DNA of 64,000 nucleotides from Paucisalibacillus globulus DSM 18846 (GCF_000482485.1 NZ_KI519439.1:101795-165794); one strand, 5' to 3'. Numbered from the stretch's first letter, positions 39,694 to 49,321 are shown. Notes: generated from the letters alone by a model not told the origin. Numbers and translations: made by a program.

Positions 39694-42600
39694 TTGGCCA
39701 CAAAAGATGTTGGAAATCTGAGAACAAGATTATCTTGGGAGGATGATGGTACTACTAGATCCCTTACTCGTTTTCGTGAGGATTTAAAGGGTTTGCGCTC
39801 TGAAATGCGTACCGTTACTTCTCAGGGAAAAGAATATAAGAATGGGCTCAAGGGATTACGTGAGCAATCGGATATTCTTTCAAGACAACTCAGAACGCAG
39901 AAAGAAAGAGTAGAAGAGTTGCGTAGAAGGTATCAAGAATCCGCAAGTGTAAAAGGCGAAGACGCTAAGCAAACTCGTGATTTAGCTGCCCAATATAATA
40001 ATGCAGTCTCTGAGATGAACAAAACGGAAAATCAGCTTAATAAAGTCACACAGGCGATTAATAATCAAATAAATCCATTAAAACGCCTTAGTGACAATTT
40101 GAATGCTGCAGGACAGAAAATGCAATCAGTCGGTAAAGGAATGACTGACTTTGGTAAGAATTATTCCATGAAAGTAACTGCTCCAATAGTTGCTGGTGGA
40201 ACAGCAGTGTTTAAAGCTTCTATGGATTTTGAAAGTGCCTTTGCTGGTGTAGCTAAAACATTTTCAGGTACTGAGCAACAACTTGCTGATTTACGTGTTG
40301 GTATTCGAGATATGGCAAAAGAAATTCCAGCAAGTACTACTGAGATATCAGCAGTTGCTGAAGCCGCGGGACAATTAGGTATTCAAACAGAGTCTATAGA
40401 AGAATTTACTCGTACCATGATAGACCTTGGTGAAGCTACTAACATGACGGCTGACCAAGCTGCAACAGAATTTGCAAGATTTGCTAACATTGTAGGAATG
40501 TCACAACAAGATTTTGACAATATGGGTTCAAGTGTTGTTGCTCTTGGTAACTCCATGGCTACTACGGAAGCAGAAATATCTAGTATGGCTATGAGATTAG
40601 CTGCGCAAGGATCTCAAATTGGTATGACAGAATCGCAAATACTAGCATTATCAGCAACTATGAGTTCCTTAGGAATCGAAGCTGAAGCTGGCGGTACAGC
40701 AATGACCACAGTTCTCAAAAAAATTGACTATGCGGTAGGTGAAAGTGGTAAAGAACTTAAAGGCTTCGCTAAAGCTGCAGGTGTGTCTTCCGGTGATTTC
40801 GCAAAAGCTTGGAATAAGGATCCTGTTAAAGCGCTAGATTTGTTTATAAAAGGGTTGGCTCAATCGAGTAGTGAAGGTGCTAACTTAACTAGTATTCTAG
40901 AAGATTTAGGTATAAAAGGTATTCGTGAATCGGATACAATTCTACGTCTTGCTGGGGCAAGTGATCTATTAACAGATGCGGTAAATACCTCAACTAAAGC
41001 ATGGGAAGAAAATACTGCTTTATCTGATGAGGCAGCACAACGTTATGCTACAACAGAATCCCAATTAAAGATTATGTGGAACCGTGTAAAAGATGTTGCT
41101 ATTACTTTAGGTGACTCTTTAGCGCCAGCGGTGATGGATGCCATTGATGCAGCTGAACCATGGATTAAACAAATTGAAAGTGGAGCCAAGGCGTTCTCCG
41201 AATTAGATGAAGAACAACAACGTAACATTCTTAAGTTAATAGCTTGGGCTGCTGCCATTGGTCCTGTTTCTATTGGATTAGGTGGGCTAACTTCTACTAT
41301 TGGTGGAGTCGTCAAAATTGGTGGTTCATTAACAGGCATGCTAGGTAAAGTAGGCGGAGCAGGCTTACTGGGTCGTATTGGTGCAATGTCTGCCACTGCC
41401 GGACCTGTAGGATTAGCGATTGGTGGAGTAGCTTTATTAGGTACAACAATATGGGCGTTATCGGATGCTGCTAATCAAAGCATTGAGGATACGTACAATT
41501 CCATTCAAGCACGCAAAGATGAAATTGACCAATTAGATGAGTTAATCTCTCAATACGAAACGCTTCAAAATAAAAACATGTTATCAACTGATGAAATATT
41601 ACGTTACATGGATATTATGGATGAACTCAAAAGTGCAAAATCTGAGGAAGCCATCAAAGCGCTAAAAGACGAACAAGAAAAACTACTCGAAAAATCAACG
41701 CTTACTAATGAAGAAATGGAACAATTCCTTGAGTTAAACGATAAAGTAATTAAGAAATCACCTAGCACCGTATCAGCTATTAGCGAACACGGAAATGCTT
41801 ATGCCGGAGTGTTGGATGAGTTAAAGCAACTTAATGAATATGAACGTCAACGACTTACCCAAGACACATACAGAGAAATTACGAACGAAATGCGTAATCA
41901 AGAGGAAAATCTCAAAAAGCAAAAAGACCTCCAAGGTGAGATTAAACAATTAGAATCCGATAGAGAAGAAGCTTTTCGAAATCTTGTCACACACAATGAA
42001 CGATTAGGCGAATTAGATGCCGAAATAGCTAAGTTGAGGAATGACGAGTTAAATCCTGCTAGTGAGGAACTGCTAGAATTAACTAGACAAACACTAAAGG
42101 AACGTGAATCTGAAAAAGCTATTTTAGAGGGTATCATTGAAGGTGAAAATATCACCATCGGTAAGTTAGAAAAAAAGATTGCTAAAAAACAAGATTCTCT
42201 AACAAAAACTGAAAAAGAATTAGAACTATATAACGATCTATTAGATGATTATGCGCAGATGGTTTTATTTGAACAAGGAATTACGTCCGAAAAAGGTAAA
42301 CACCTTGAAGCTTTGAAATTGGAACAAAAAAATATAGACGAAAATAGATTGAAACTTGAGGAAATGAAAACTTCAGGTAAACTAGTTGGTTCTGCTTACG
42401 AAGTACAAAACCAAAGGCTTAACGAGCAACAGAGTAAGCTAGATGAGGCAATTTTGAAGTTAGAACAAATGAATATTACTGCAGGTCAAACGGTGTATCA
42501 AACAATTAGACAAACAGTAGAAACTTTTTATTCTAAACCATCAGGTTATCAACCTGCTTTGAATCGTGACCCTGTAGCAATAAGTGCTTATGCAGTGGGT

Positions 42601-42963
42601 ACGGATTTTCATCCAGGAGGACCAGCTTTAGTTGGCGAAGAAGGATATGAGCTTGCTAAGTTGGGGAATCGATGGTCCATGCTTCGATTTGGTATTACTG
42701 ATTTACCTAGAGGAACACAGGTGTTTACTCATGACGAATCCAAACGTATTCTTGCTGCTATGAATCGTATTCCGGCATATGCGGATGGAATTAACCCTTA
42801 TGGTGAAGGTAACCGAATTGTGAATCAGTTAAATGGGAGTATAAAATCTGGTCAAACCATAAATCAAACGGTCAATATTTACAGCCCGACTCCCTTAACA
42901 CCTTCTGAAACTGCCCGATTACAAAAACAAGCTAGTCGTCAATTAGCAATGGAATGGAGTTGA
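39694..42963 (+). CDS. Tail tape measure protein
   Basis: The protein of about 1089 aa starts at TTG after GGTGAG. It has coiled coils (about 20-125), the conserved TMP core (about 150-490; TAPIVAGGTAVFKASMDFES, AGQLGIQTESIEEFTRTM, MAMRLAAQGSQIGMTESQIL), a hydrophobic stretch (about 510-590), further coiled coils (about 690-925) and a C-terminal region with YAVGTDFHPGGPALVGEEGY. It sets tail length, by the family ruler near 160 nm. Confidence 0.95.
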   Translation: MATKDVGNLRTRLSWEDDGTTRSLTRFREDLKGLRSEMRTVTSQGKEYKNGLKGLREQSDILSRQLRTQKERVEELRRRYQESASVKGEDAKQTRDLAAQYNNAVSEMNKTENQLNKVTQAINNQINPLKRLSDNLNAAGQKMQSVGKGMTDFGKNYSMKVTAPIVAGGTAVFKASMDFESAFAGVAKTFSGTEQQLADLRVGIRDMAKEIPASTTEISAVAEAAGQLGIQTESIEEFTRTMIDLGEATNMTADQAATEFARFANIVGMSQQDFDNMGSSVVALGNSMATTEAEISSMAMRLAAQGSQIGMTESQILALSATMSSLGIEAEAGGTAMTTVLKKIDYAVGESGKELKGFAKAAGVSSGDFAKAWNKDPVKALDLFIKGLAQSSSEGANLTSILEDLGIKGIRESDTILRLAGASDLLTDAVNTSTKAWEENTALSDEAAQRYATTESQLKIMWNRVKDVAITLGDSLAPAVMDAIDAAEPWIKQIESGAKAFSELDEEQQRNILKLIAWAAAIGPVSIGLGGLTSTIGGVVKIGGSLTGMLGKVGGAGLLGRIGAMSATAGPVGLAIGGVALLGTTIWALSDAANQSIEDTYNSIQARKDEIDQLDELISQYETLQNKNMLSTDEILRYMDIMDELKSAKSEEAIKALKDEQEKLLEKSTLTNEEMEQFLELNDKVIKKSPSTVSAISEHGNAYAGVLDELKQLNEYERQRLTQDTYREITNEMRNQEENLKKQKDLQGEIKQLESDREEAFRNLVTHNERLGELDAEIAKLRNDELNPASEELLELTRQTLKERESEKAILEGIIEGENITIGKLEKKIAKKQDSLTKTEKELELYNDLLDDYAQMVLFEQGITSEKGKHLEALKLEQKNIDENRLKLEEMKTSGKLVGSAYEVQNQRLNEQQSKLDEAILKLEQMNITAGQTVYQTIRQTVETFYSKPSGYQPALNRDPVAISAYAVGTDFHPGGPALVGEEGYELAKLGNRWSMLRFGITDLPRGTQVFTHDESKRILAAMNRIPAYADGINPYGEGNRIVNQLNGSIKSGQTINQTVNIYSPTPLTPSETARLQKQASRQLAMEWS

Positions 42964-42969
42964 TAGATA

Positions 42970-43827
42970 ATGAGGCGATTAAAATATTTGAATAGTAAGG
43001 GAGAGAGCATCGAATTCTATCAAACTCCGTTCCTAATTGAATCATTAATTGGAGTAGGAGAAGTTGATGCTGATGTACAAGGGCATAGAGCTCCCTATCA
43101 GGATGGAGATACTTATATCGATACAATTTTACAACCTCGCTATCCGACATTGGAGGGGGCAATTACATCAACAGATTTATTAACTATAAAGGAATATCGT
43201 AAGCAGATACTTCGCGTGTGTAATCCTAAACTAGGGATAGGCAAGATAATTTTAGAAATGGATGGAGATATTAAAGAGATATTAGGTACATTAGATGGGG
43301 TACCTACTTTTCCTGAAAAAGGGTCAAACGTTTATCAAAAGTTTATGATTACGTGGAAATGTCCTAATCCTTACTGGAAATCACTTGAAACCATCACAGA
43401 GCCATTATCGGCATTTGTGCCAAAGTTTAAGCTCCCGTTTCGTTTCCCGGTAAAATTTGGTGAACGTGGTTCTGAAGCGAGGTTGATGAATGATGGTGAT
43501 GTACCTACTCCTATTGAAATTGTGTTTAACGGTCCTGCAACGAGACCTACAATTATTAATCGAACAACTGGGGAATTTATTCGTATTGACAAAGAATTGT
43601 TAGTTGGAGAAAGGTTGATTATTAATACTGCCTTTGGACGTGAAAGACGTGTTGCGATAGATAAAGGAAATGGAGTATTAGAGAATGCTTGGGGTTATAT
43701 AGACATTTGGGAATCAACGTTATTTCAGTTAGATGTAGGGGAAAACATTATTGAATATGATGCTGTTGCAAGCGGTGGTCAGGCGATAGTGACGATTAGT
43801 TATAGAACACAGTATGTAGGTGTATAG
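42970..43827 (+). CDS. Distal tail protein (Dit)
   Basis: The 285-aa protein (LKYLNSKGESIEFYQTPFLI, TLQPRY-type TILQPRYPTLEGAI, WKCPNPYWKS, RMMNDGD-like LMNDGDVPTPIEIVFNGPAT) matches Firmicute siphovirus Dit. It forms the hub joining tube and receptor-binding parts. Confidence 0.92.
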   Translation: MRRLKYLNSKGESIEFYQTPFLIESLIGVGEVDADVQGHRAPYQDGDTYIDTILQPRYPTLEGAITSTDLLTIKEYRKQILRVCNPKLGIGKIILEMDGDIKEILGTLDGVPTFPEKGSNVYQKFMITWKCPNPYWKSLETITEPLSAFVPKFKLPFRFPVKFGERGSEARLMNDGDVPTPIEIVFNGPATRPTIINRTTGEFIRIDKELLVGERLIINTAFGRERRVAIDKGNGVLENAWGYIDIWESTLFQLDVGENIIEYDAVASGGQAIVTISYRTQYVGV

Positions 43828-43841
43828 AAAGGAGCGTTACA

Positions 43842-44822
43842 ATGGCTCAGTTAGGAAGATTTTTTGATGGTCCTGAGTATGGGGCACAAGATTTTGCGGA
43901 ATTTTTTACGAATTTCTTAAGAACAGGTTATTTTGAGGGCTTACGAATCGAAACGAATAACTCAATGGAGGTAATATTAAAACCGGGAAGTGCGTTTGTT
44001 GAGGGATATGAATATAGAAATACTTCCGATTTATCATTAACAGTTTTAAGTGCTGACCCATTAATAAATAGAATTGATAGATTAGTAATTCGGTTAGACA
44101 GGACTCCAGATGCACCTGAGAAACTAACTGCATTAATCAGACGTGGAAATTCAGAACCTGCTGAATTGATACGAAACGAATCTATTTATGAAATTAGTAT
44201 TGCGCAAATCCAAGTAGAGTCTGGAAAAAGTTACATTGAACAGTACCAGATTACAGACGAAAGAAACCGAATGGAAGTTTGTGGTCCAGCTATTCCAAAC
44301 GGACAAATGTTGCCAGATAATTATCTCGATAGTAATGCTTTAATGGACGAGTATCCGCATGGTTTCTCAACAATGAGAGTAAGTGATAACTTTGGTGGTT
44401 TCCCTACTATTGCAGGGCAAGTGCAAACTAATAGAGCATCAGAAGAAGTAGCGGCCCAGTTTTATTTTAGTTCTCTTGCTGATAGACCGTTTTTATATGT
44501 TAGGACAACCTTTTGGGGTGAGTGGACTCCATGGAGACGTATAGACGGAGCAGCGTTTATTAGTGGAAATGGAGATAGGTTACAAAGCGGTTCTGATTCA
44601 GTAAGTGCTTCTGCGAGCGGCGTCACGTCTAAAAACGTTGCCTTTCCTGTACCCTTTTCAACGCCACCGCATATTGTTGTATCAATTGTTACATCTAACC
44701 CACAGACATCTTCTGCTAGTGCTGGGAACATTACAACAACTGGGTTTACGTTATATGTTCATAACTCTTTAACATCCTCTAGGAGTATTATCTGTAATTG
44801 GCATGCTAAAGGAGGGGATTAA
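43842..44822 (+). CDS. Baseplate/receptor-binding protein with C-terminal H-type-lectin-like domain
   Basis: The 326-aa protein begins with a baseplate domain (GRFFDGPEYGAQDFAEFFTN, SAFVEGYEYRNTSDLSLTV, RIDRLVIRLDR), then a tail-fibre repeat region (YPHGFSTMRV, WGEWTPWRRID). The last 80 residues (NVAFPVPFSTPPHIVVSIVT, CNWHAKG) resemble phage H-type lectin/receptor-binding tips. It probably contacts the host surface. Confidence 0.8.
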   Translation: MAQLGRFFDGPEYGAQDFAEFFTNFLRTGYFEGLRIETNNSMEVILKPGSAFVEGYEYRNTSDLSLTVLSADPLINRIDRLVIRLDRTPDAPEKLTALIRRGNSEPAELIRNESIYEISIAQIQVESGKSYIEQYQITDERNRMEVCGPAIPNGQMLPDNYLDSNALMDEYPHGFSTMRVSDNFGGFPTIAGQVQTNRASEEVAAQFYFSSLADRPFLYVRTTFWGEWTPWRRIDGAAFISGNGDRLQSGSDSVSASASGVTSKNVAFPVPFSTPPHIVVSIVTSNPQTSSASAGNITTTGFTLYVHNSLTSSRSIICNWHAKGGD

Positions 44823-44823
44823 T

Positions 44824-45120
44824 ATGATTTTTCATAAAATAAAAGGGACAAAAGCAACCACTTATTTTGATTTTCAGTATGATTTTACTGATGGAATATT
44901 TACGATAAGTAAGGGTTCTTATTATATCAACAATGAATTGCGTTATGAATCCAATGAATCTTTTACCTGTGAAATACAGAAAGGCAAGTATTACAATTTT
45001 GTATTAGTTGAAAGTGGGATTATTGTCATACATGAATGGTCTGATGAACCCATAATTGGATTGATTGATATCTTGGCGTGGGGTGACTCCACTCAAATGG
45101 AAGCGAAGTTGATGGTCTGA
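44824..45120 (+). CDS. Hypothetical baseplate-region protein, 98 aa
   Basis: The ATG follows GGAGGGGATTAAT. The beta-rich small protein (FHKIKGTKATTYFDFQYDFT, LRYESNESFTCEIQKGKYYN) lies between receptor-binding and Gp37-like genes. Function is unknown. Confidence 0.65.
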   Translation: MIFHKIKGTKATTYFDFQYDFTDGIFTISKGSYYINNELRYESNESFTCEIQKGKYYNFVLVESGIIVIHEWSDEPIIGLIDILAWGDSTQMEAKLMV

Positions 45121-46229
45121 TGCAAACTATAAAGCTATTATCCAAAGACTTGGAACAATTGGGAGAATTAACTGAATATGTAAGCTTAATGTTCACCCGC
45201 TCCTGGCACGAAGTGGGTGATTTTCAATTGGTTATACACCGTGAAGCGAATCTGGCAAATGAAATTCAAAAGGATTGTTTAATAGCCCTTAATAAAAATA
45301 AAGTGGCAATAGTAAAGCACCGTGAAATTCAACTAGACCAGAATGGTAAAGCAACAGAGAACTGGTTATTTAGAGGTTGGACACTAAAAGGATTAATGGA
45401 TCAACGAATCACAGTACCACCTACAAATTTAGCTTATGATAATAAATCCGGAAATGCCGAAACAGTGATGAAGCACTATATTGATAAACATTTTGTTAAT
45501 CCTGTTGACCCAAAAAGGAAAATGCCAAACTTAGTTATTGCGCCAAATCAAAACAGGGGTAGATATGTTAACTGGCAGAGTCGTTTCAAAATTGTTGCGG
45601 AAGAATTGACTGAGATTAGCCTCGCTAGTGATATTGGCTGGGATATAACACTTGATACAAAAAATAACCAATTTGTGTTTGAAGTATTTGAGGGAATGGA
45701 CCGTAGTGTTAATCAGAACGAACGAAGCAACGTTTACTTTTCCCCAGAGTTTGGCAATGTAAAAACACAGTCATTTACTGATTCGGATATCAATAAGAGA
45801 AATGTTGGCTATGTAGGTGGGCAAGGTGAAGGTGTAGAGCGTGAGATCATTGAACTGGGTGATGCAGAAGGTTTTGAGCGGTATGAAACATTTATCGATG
45901 CCAGAGATATTGAAGATTCTAGTCAATTACCTGAACGTGGTCAACAAAAACTGAATGAAATGAAAAACGAAATGTTTTTCGAATCTCAAATTATGTCGCC
46001 CAATGGTGTTGAACCATTTGTGTATGAGAAAGATTATTTTCTGGGAGATATTGTAACCATCATGAATCGTGAGTGGGGTTTTATTGTAGATAGGCGGATA
46101 GCTGAAATAACAGAAATATATGAAGCTGGCGGTTTTAGGTTAGATGCGGTGTTTGGTCAAAGTAGACCAACTTTAATAGAAAAATTAAAACGAAAATTTA
46201 ATGAACTGGATAACGTACTTAAGCAATAA
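45120..46229 (+). CDS. Tail protein, Siphovirus Gp37-like (Tal N-domain)
   Basis: The 369-aa protein (MQTIKLLSKDLEQLGELTEY, SLMFTRSWHEVGDFQLVIH, WLFRGWTLKGLMDQRITVPP) fits the ReqiPepy6 Gp37-like family, related to the tail-tip hub. No lytic domain is seen. It overlaps the previous gene by one base. Confidence 0.87.
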   Translation: MQTIKLLSKDLEQLGELTEYVSLMFTRSWHEVGDFQLVIHREANLANEIQKDCLIALNKNKVAIVKHREIQLDQNGKATENWLFRGWTLKGLMDQRITVPPTNLAYDNKSGNAETVMKHYIDKHFVNPVDPKRKMPNLVIAPNQNRGRYVNWQSRFKIVAEELTEISLASDIGWDITLDTKNNQFVFEVFEGMDRSVNQNERSNVYFSPEFGNVKTQSFTDSDINKRNVGYVGGQGEGVEREIIELGDAEGFERYETFIDARDIEDSSQLPERGQQKLNEMKNEMFFESQIMSPNGVEPFVYEKDYFLGDIVTIMNREWGFIVDRRIAEITEIYEAGGFRLDAVFGQSRPTLIEKLKRKFNELDNVLKQ

Positions 46230-46235
46230 TAATCA

Positions 46236-46274
46236 ACAATGCCCCTGTTATGATTCATGTACAGAGGCATTAAT
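46236..46274. terminator. Bidirectional terminator between tail and cargo genes
   Basis: AATGCCCCTGTTA and TACAGAGGCATT pair with one mismatch, between convergent genes. Confidence 0.75.
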
Positions 46275-46279
46275 ATAAT

Positions 46280-47248
46280 CTAGAGATTGTATTCATCAGA
46301 ACTAAAGAGCATATTCAGTATCATTAACTGCTCAGGAACTGAATTCCGTGAGACTTCTGGATGCGCTGTTATCATGTCATCAACCATGTCAATCATTTTA
46401 GTTTTATCTATATTTATTTTTAGAGCTTGTTCGTAATTAAACTTAACATGTCTGGAACAGATTATGTATTTTTGATCATTACTGCAATTGTTAAGGTTTT
46501 CATTTATGTCGTTGGTTAAATCTTCTTTTCGTAGATTTTTTAAAAAGTGAAAATCACTCTGGCTGTTATAGTAACCTAGATGAAGAATAGGATCTACCGC
46601 TAACGATTTTAAATCTAAAACACTACTGTGGTATAACGATCCTGTACCACCTTTAGATGCACCATATAGAACAACATTTTCTTTGCGAATAGCCAAATCA
46701 GAAATAACTTTTAATATCGCATTTTGAATATCCTTCTCATAGGATTGATAATTAGTAGTATTGACATAATGAGAGCCATGAGAGCAATTTAAATCCATAA
46801 TTCTCATTGTGTATACATTTTTCACTAAATTTTTTTCAATGCCATCAAAGAATTTAGGGAACATTCTATTGGGCATTAAGTAAGAATCGAATTTTTTGTT
46901 ATCAGGCATACAAGTAAACAATACTAGTAATCGTTTAGGAGCTGATTGATTTACTTTTCGACCAACTGGCTTATCTAAGGTATAAAACACGCCGTTTTCT
47001 TTTATTAAGTCTTTTCTTTGAAATAATTCATGAACATATTCTCGTTTATACAACTTTGATATATGTTTTTCGTGGAAGTAATGAATATAATCGTTTTCTA
47101 GCAAAGACTTATAAACCTTGTAAACTTTCTCGTCTTTTCTAGCCATTTGGATAATATTTAATCCACTTCCGGTATCAAATAAAATTCGTTTTTGGTTGTT
47201 AAATTTTATATTTTCGCTAAATAAATTGTAAATTTTAGTATCTTCCAA
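46280..47248 (-). CDS. XcbB/CpsF-like surface polysaccharide-modifying cargo protein
   Basis: The likely start is the TTG six bases after GGGGGGAT (322 aa); an upstream ATG at 47278 gives 332 aa without a site. The second half has YGASKGGTGSLYHSS (about 210), a GxSxG nucleophile elbow of an alpha/beta-hydrolase fold, and HPEVSRNSVPEQLM near the end with a possible catalytic His. This fits the XcbB/CpsF family of capsule proteins. It lies reversed within the late region, as expected of a lysogenic-conversion gene with its own promoter. Confidence 0.72.
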   Translation of the reverse strand: MEDTKIYNLFSENIKFNNQKRILFDTGSGLNIIQMARKDEKVYKVYKSLLENDYIHYFHEKHISKLYKREYVHELFQRKDLIKENGVFYTLDKPVGRKVNQSAPKRLLVLFTCMPDNKKFDSYLMPNRMFPKFFDGIEKNLVKNVYTMRIMDLNCSHGSHYVNTTNYQSYEKDIQNAILKVISDLAIRKENVVLYGASKGGTGSLYHSSVLDLKSLAVDPILHLGYYNSQSDFHFLKNLRKEDLTNDINENLNNCSNDQKYIICSRHVKFNYEQALKINIDKTKMIDMVDDMITAHPEVSRNSVPEQLMILNMLFSSDEYNL

Positions 47249-47259
47249 TCTAGTATCCC

Positions 47260-47299
47260 CCCGTAAGAATGAGTTCATTTATTATTATATACTTACGGG
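47260..47299 (-). promoter_or_regulatory. Promoter-leader hairpin of the XcbB-like gene
   Basis: CCCGTAAG (minus strand, at 47299-47292) is inverted at 47267-47260 and brackets TATAATAAT. The pair may be an operator over the -10 or a leader hairpin that reaches the ribosome binding site. Confidence 0.55.
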
Positions 47300-47405
47300 C
47301 AATATAAATGAAATTAATGAATTTAAAATTTGATAGGATTGATAAATTAGTTAAAGGATTTTCTCCTTTTCTGTCGAATTAAGTAGATTAAAGGAGGGGA
47401 GATAG

Positions 47406-47624
47406 ATGAATTTAAAGTTATTAAAAGAAGAAGAAATTCCACATTCAGGATGGGGAGCAGGGAACGGAAGTGTAATTACTGAAGAGTATGAGTGCCCTTG
47501 TGGAAAGGGTATTGTTACTTACGAAAAAGATGACATTCCTGGTTTTAGATCAAAAAGCCTCTATTGTAACTGCGAAGAGTGTAGAAAAAAATATACTTTT
47601 TCTAGAGGAACTGCGACAGAATAA
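47406..47624 (+). CDS. Small zinc-ribbon protein, 72 aa
   Basis: ATG after AAGGAGGGG. CPCGKGIVTYEKDDIPGFRS and YCNCEECRKKY give zinc ligands. Homologous small proteins occur near lysis genes in Bacillus prophages. Function is unknown. Confidence 0.75.
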   Translation: MNLKLLKEEEIPHSGWGAGNGSVITEEYECPCGKGIVTYEKDDIPGFRSKSLYCNCEECRKKYTFSRGTATE

Positions 47625-47645
47625 TAAACAGGCTAGTCTATTTAA

Positions 47646-47673
47646 AGCATCTCAATCGAGGTGCTATTTTTTA
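47646..47673 (+). terminator. Intrinsic terminator before the lysis genes
   Basis: AGCATCTC-AATC-GAGGTGCT followed by TTTTTT. Confidence 0.82.
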
Positions 47674-47695
47674 TGTCTTAATTAGGGGGTTAGAA

Positions 47696-47914
47696 ATGGA
47701 TGCGAGTTTAGCACAATATTTTCTCACACAAGGACCATTTGCAGTTCTCTTTGTTTGGCTTTTTTGGTCATCGAGAAAAGAAGCAAGTGAAAGAGAAAAA
47801 CAGCTATATCAAACTATAGATGATCAGAACGAAATACTTAAAGGGTTTAGCAGCAAATACGATATAGTCATTACAAAATTAGATGACATTGAGGACCGTT
47901 TACCTCCAAGGTAA
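47696..47914 (+). CDS. BhlA/UviB-type holin-like protein
   Basis: The 72-aa protein has one membrane segment (YFLTQGPFAVLFVWLFW), then a charged coiled coil (KEASEREKQLYQTIDDQNEI, KLDDIEDRLPPR). This is the BhlA/UviB pattern; it helps release the endolysin. Confidence 0.88.
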   Translation: MDASLAQYFLTQGPFAVLFVWLFWSSRKEASEREKQLYQTIDDQNEILKGFSSKYDIVITKLDDIEDRLPPR

Positions 47915-47929
47915 GTGGTCTTTTTATTT
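47894..47929 (+). terminator. Terminator-like hairpin between the holin genes
   Basis: GACC-GT-TTACCT and AGGTAA-GT-GGTC pair across the upstream stop codon, then TTTTTATTTT. Confidence 0.78.
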
Positions 47930-47950
47930 TCCTTGAGAGGAGGTGAGAAC

Positions 47951-48208
47951 GTGGAAATGTTAACTGAATACGTAGTTTTAGTTGTTGTAGCCATTTGTTT
48001 AGCTATTGGTTTTGTTGTCAAGAACAGCCTAGACATTATCCAGAATAAGTATATTCCGTTAATTATGGCAGTGCTTGGGGTTTTATTAAATGTCTGGCTT
48101 AACACAGGAGCATTTACTCCGGAAATTTTATTAGGTGGGTTAGCTTCCGGATTAGCAAGTACTGGGGCATTTGAGTTAATTAAAAATACGAGAAAGGATG
48201 TTGAATAA
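47951..48208 (+). CDS. Phage holin
   Basis: GTG start seven bases after AGGAGGTG (85 aa). Two to three membrane segments (YVVLVVVAICLAIGFVV, KYIPLIMAVLGVLLNVWL, LASGLASTGAFELI) fit phi-type holins. It opens the membrane for the amidase encoded next. Confidence 0.87.
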   Translation: MEMLTEYVVLVVVAICLAIGFVVKNSLDIIQNKYIPLIMAVLGVLLNVWLNTGAFTPEILLGGLASGLASTGAFELIKNTRKDVE

Positions 48209-49077
48209 TGAAATTATACTTAGACCCAGGTCATGGAGGAACAGATCCAGGAGCACAAGGTAATGGATTAGTGGAAAAAGTTCTAACTCTGGCAATTGCA
48301 CTCAAAATTCGTGACCTATTAAAAGATTACAATCTAGATGTTCGCATGAGTCGCACCACTGATAAAACAGTAACTTTACCACAACGTACAGATGATGCGA
48401 ATAAGTGGGGAGCTGACTACTTTCTTTCCATTCATATTAATGCATTTAATGGTAAGGCAAATGGATATGAGGATTTTATTCACGATAAGCTATCAAATAC
48501 CTCTGAAACTGCAAAGATTCGAAACGTCATGCACGCAGAGATTATTAAGCTAGTAGACTTTAATAATCGTGGGAAGAAAAAAGCAAACTTCCATGTTATT
48601 CGCGAATCTAAAATGCCTGCTATGTTAACGGAAAACGGATTTATCGACAACAAAGAAGATGCAGCTAAGCTTAAACAAGATTCTTATTTAAATAAGATTG
48701 CCCAGGGGCATGCTAACGGAATTGTGAAGGCTTTTAACTTAAAGAAAAAATCAACACCTGTAAAAGATACCCCTAAATCATCTGGGAATGTTCACACGGT
48801 TGTAAAAGGAGATACACTTTGGAGCATATCTCAAAAGTATAATACAACTGTTTCGAAACTTAAGCAGTTGAACGGATTGAAGGATGATTTAATTCATCCA
48901 GGGGATAAAATTAAACTGCCTGGTGCATCTAAACCAGTGTATTACACGATTGAAAAGGGTGATACATTCTGGGGAATTGAGAAAAAAAAGAAAATCAAGC
49001 ATGGGACTCTTCAAGAATTAAACCCAAACGTGAATCCCAAGTGGTTGAAAATTGGACAAAAAATAAGAATAAAGTAA
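48208..49077 (+). CDS. Endolysin: N-acetylmuramoyl-L-alanine amidase with two LysM domains
   Basis: The 289-aa protein has an Amidase_3 domain (1-175; LYLDPGHGGTDPGAQGNGLV with zinc His and Glu, FLSIHINAFNG, MLTENGFIDNKEDA) and two LysM repeats (about 195-240 VKGDTLWSISQKYN; about 247-289 IEKGDTFWGIEKKK). It cuts the bond between MurNAc and L-Ala at lysis. It overlaps the holin by one base. Confidence 0.96.
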   Translation: MKLYLDPGHGGTDPGAQGNGLVEKVLTLAIALKIRDLLKDYNLDVRMSRTTDKTVTLPQRTDDANKWGADYFLSIHINAFNGKANGYEDFIHDKLSNTSETAKIRNVMHAEIIKLVDFNNRGKKKANFHVIRESKMPAMLTENGFIDNKEDAAKLKQDSYLNKIAQGHANGIVKAFNLKKKSTPVKDTPKSSGNVHTVVKGDTLWSISQKYNTTVSKLKQLNGLKDDLIHPGDKIKLPGASKPVYYTIEKGDTFWGIEKKKKIKHGTLQELNPNVNPKWLKIGQKIRIK

Positions 49078-49137
49078 GAATTTAATAAAACTAAAATAAG
49101 CATAGACAACTTATTCTAGTAATCGAATTTCATTATG

Positions 49138-49167
49138 AAAGCCCAGCTGCGGAAACAGTTGGGCTTT
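49138..49167. terminator. Strong hairpin after the endolysin
   Basis: AAAGCCCAGCTG-CGGAAA-CAGTTGGGCTTT, a 12-bp stem (one G-U). The T run is short. It ends the late operon. Confidence 0.72.
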
Positions 49168-49210
49168 AAAAACAATACGGACTTTATTACTATATACAGA
49201 AATATTTCTA

Positions 49211-49236
49211 TATGATAAAATAAGAACAAACGTTCC
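49211..49236 (+). promoter_or_regulatory. LexA (SOS) box at the promoter of the 869-aa cargo gene
   Basis: GAACAAACGTTCC (49224-49236) matches the B. subtilis LexA consensus CGAACRNRYGTTYC except the first base. A -10-like TATGAT lies at 49211-49216 immediately upstream. Another copy sharing AACAAACGTTC is at 52762-52772 in front of the next cargo operon. Confidence 0.75.
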
Positions 49237-49321
49237 AATTGGAAGCGTTTTTACAAAAAAGCAGGAAAATAGTCATCTTTTGTAGAATATGTAATTTATC
49301 TACAAAAGGGGGAATATTGAT

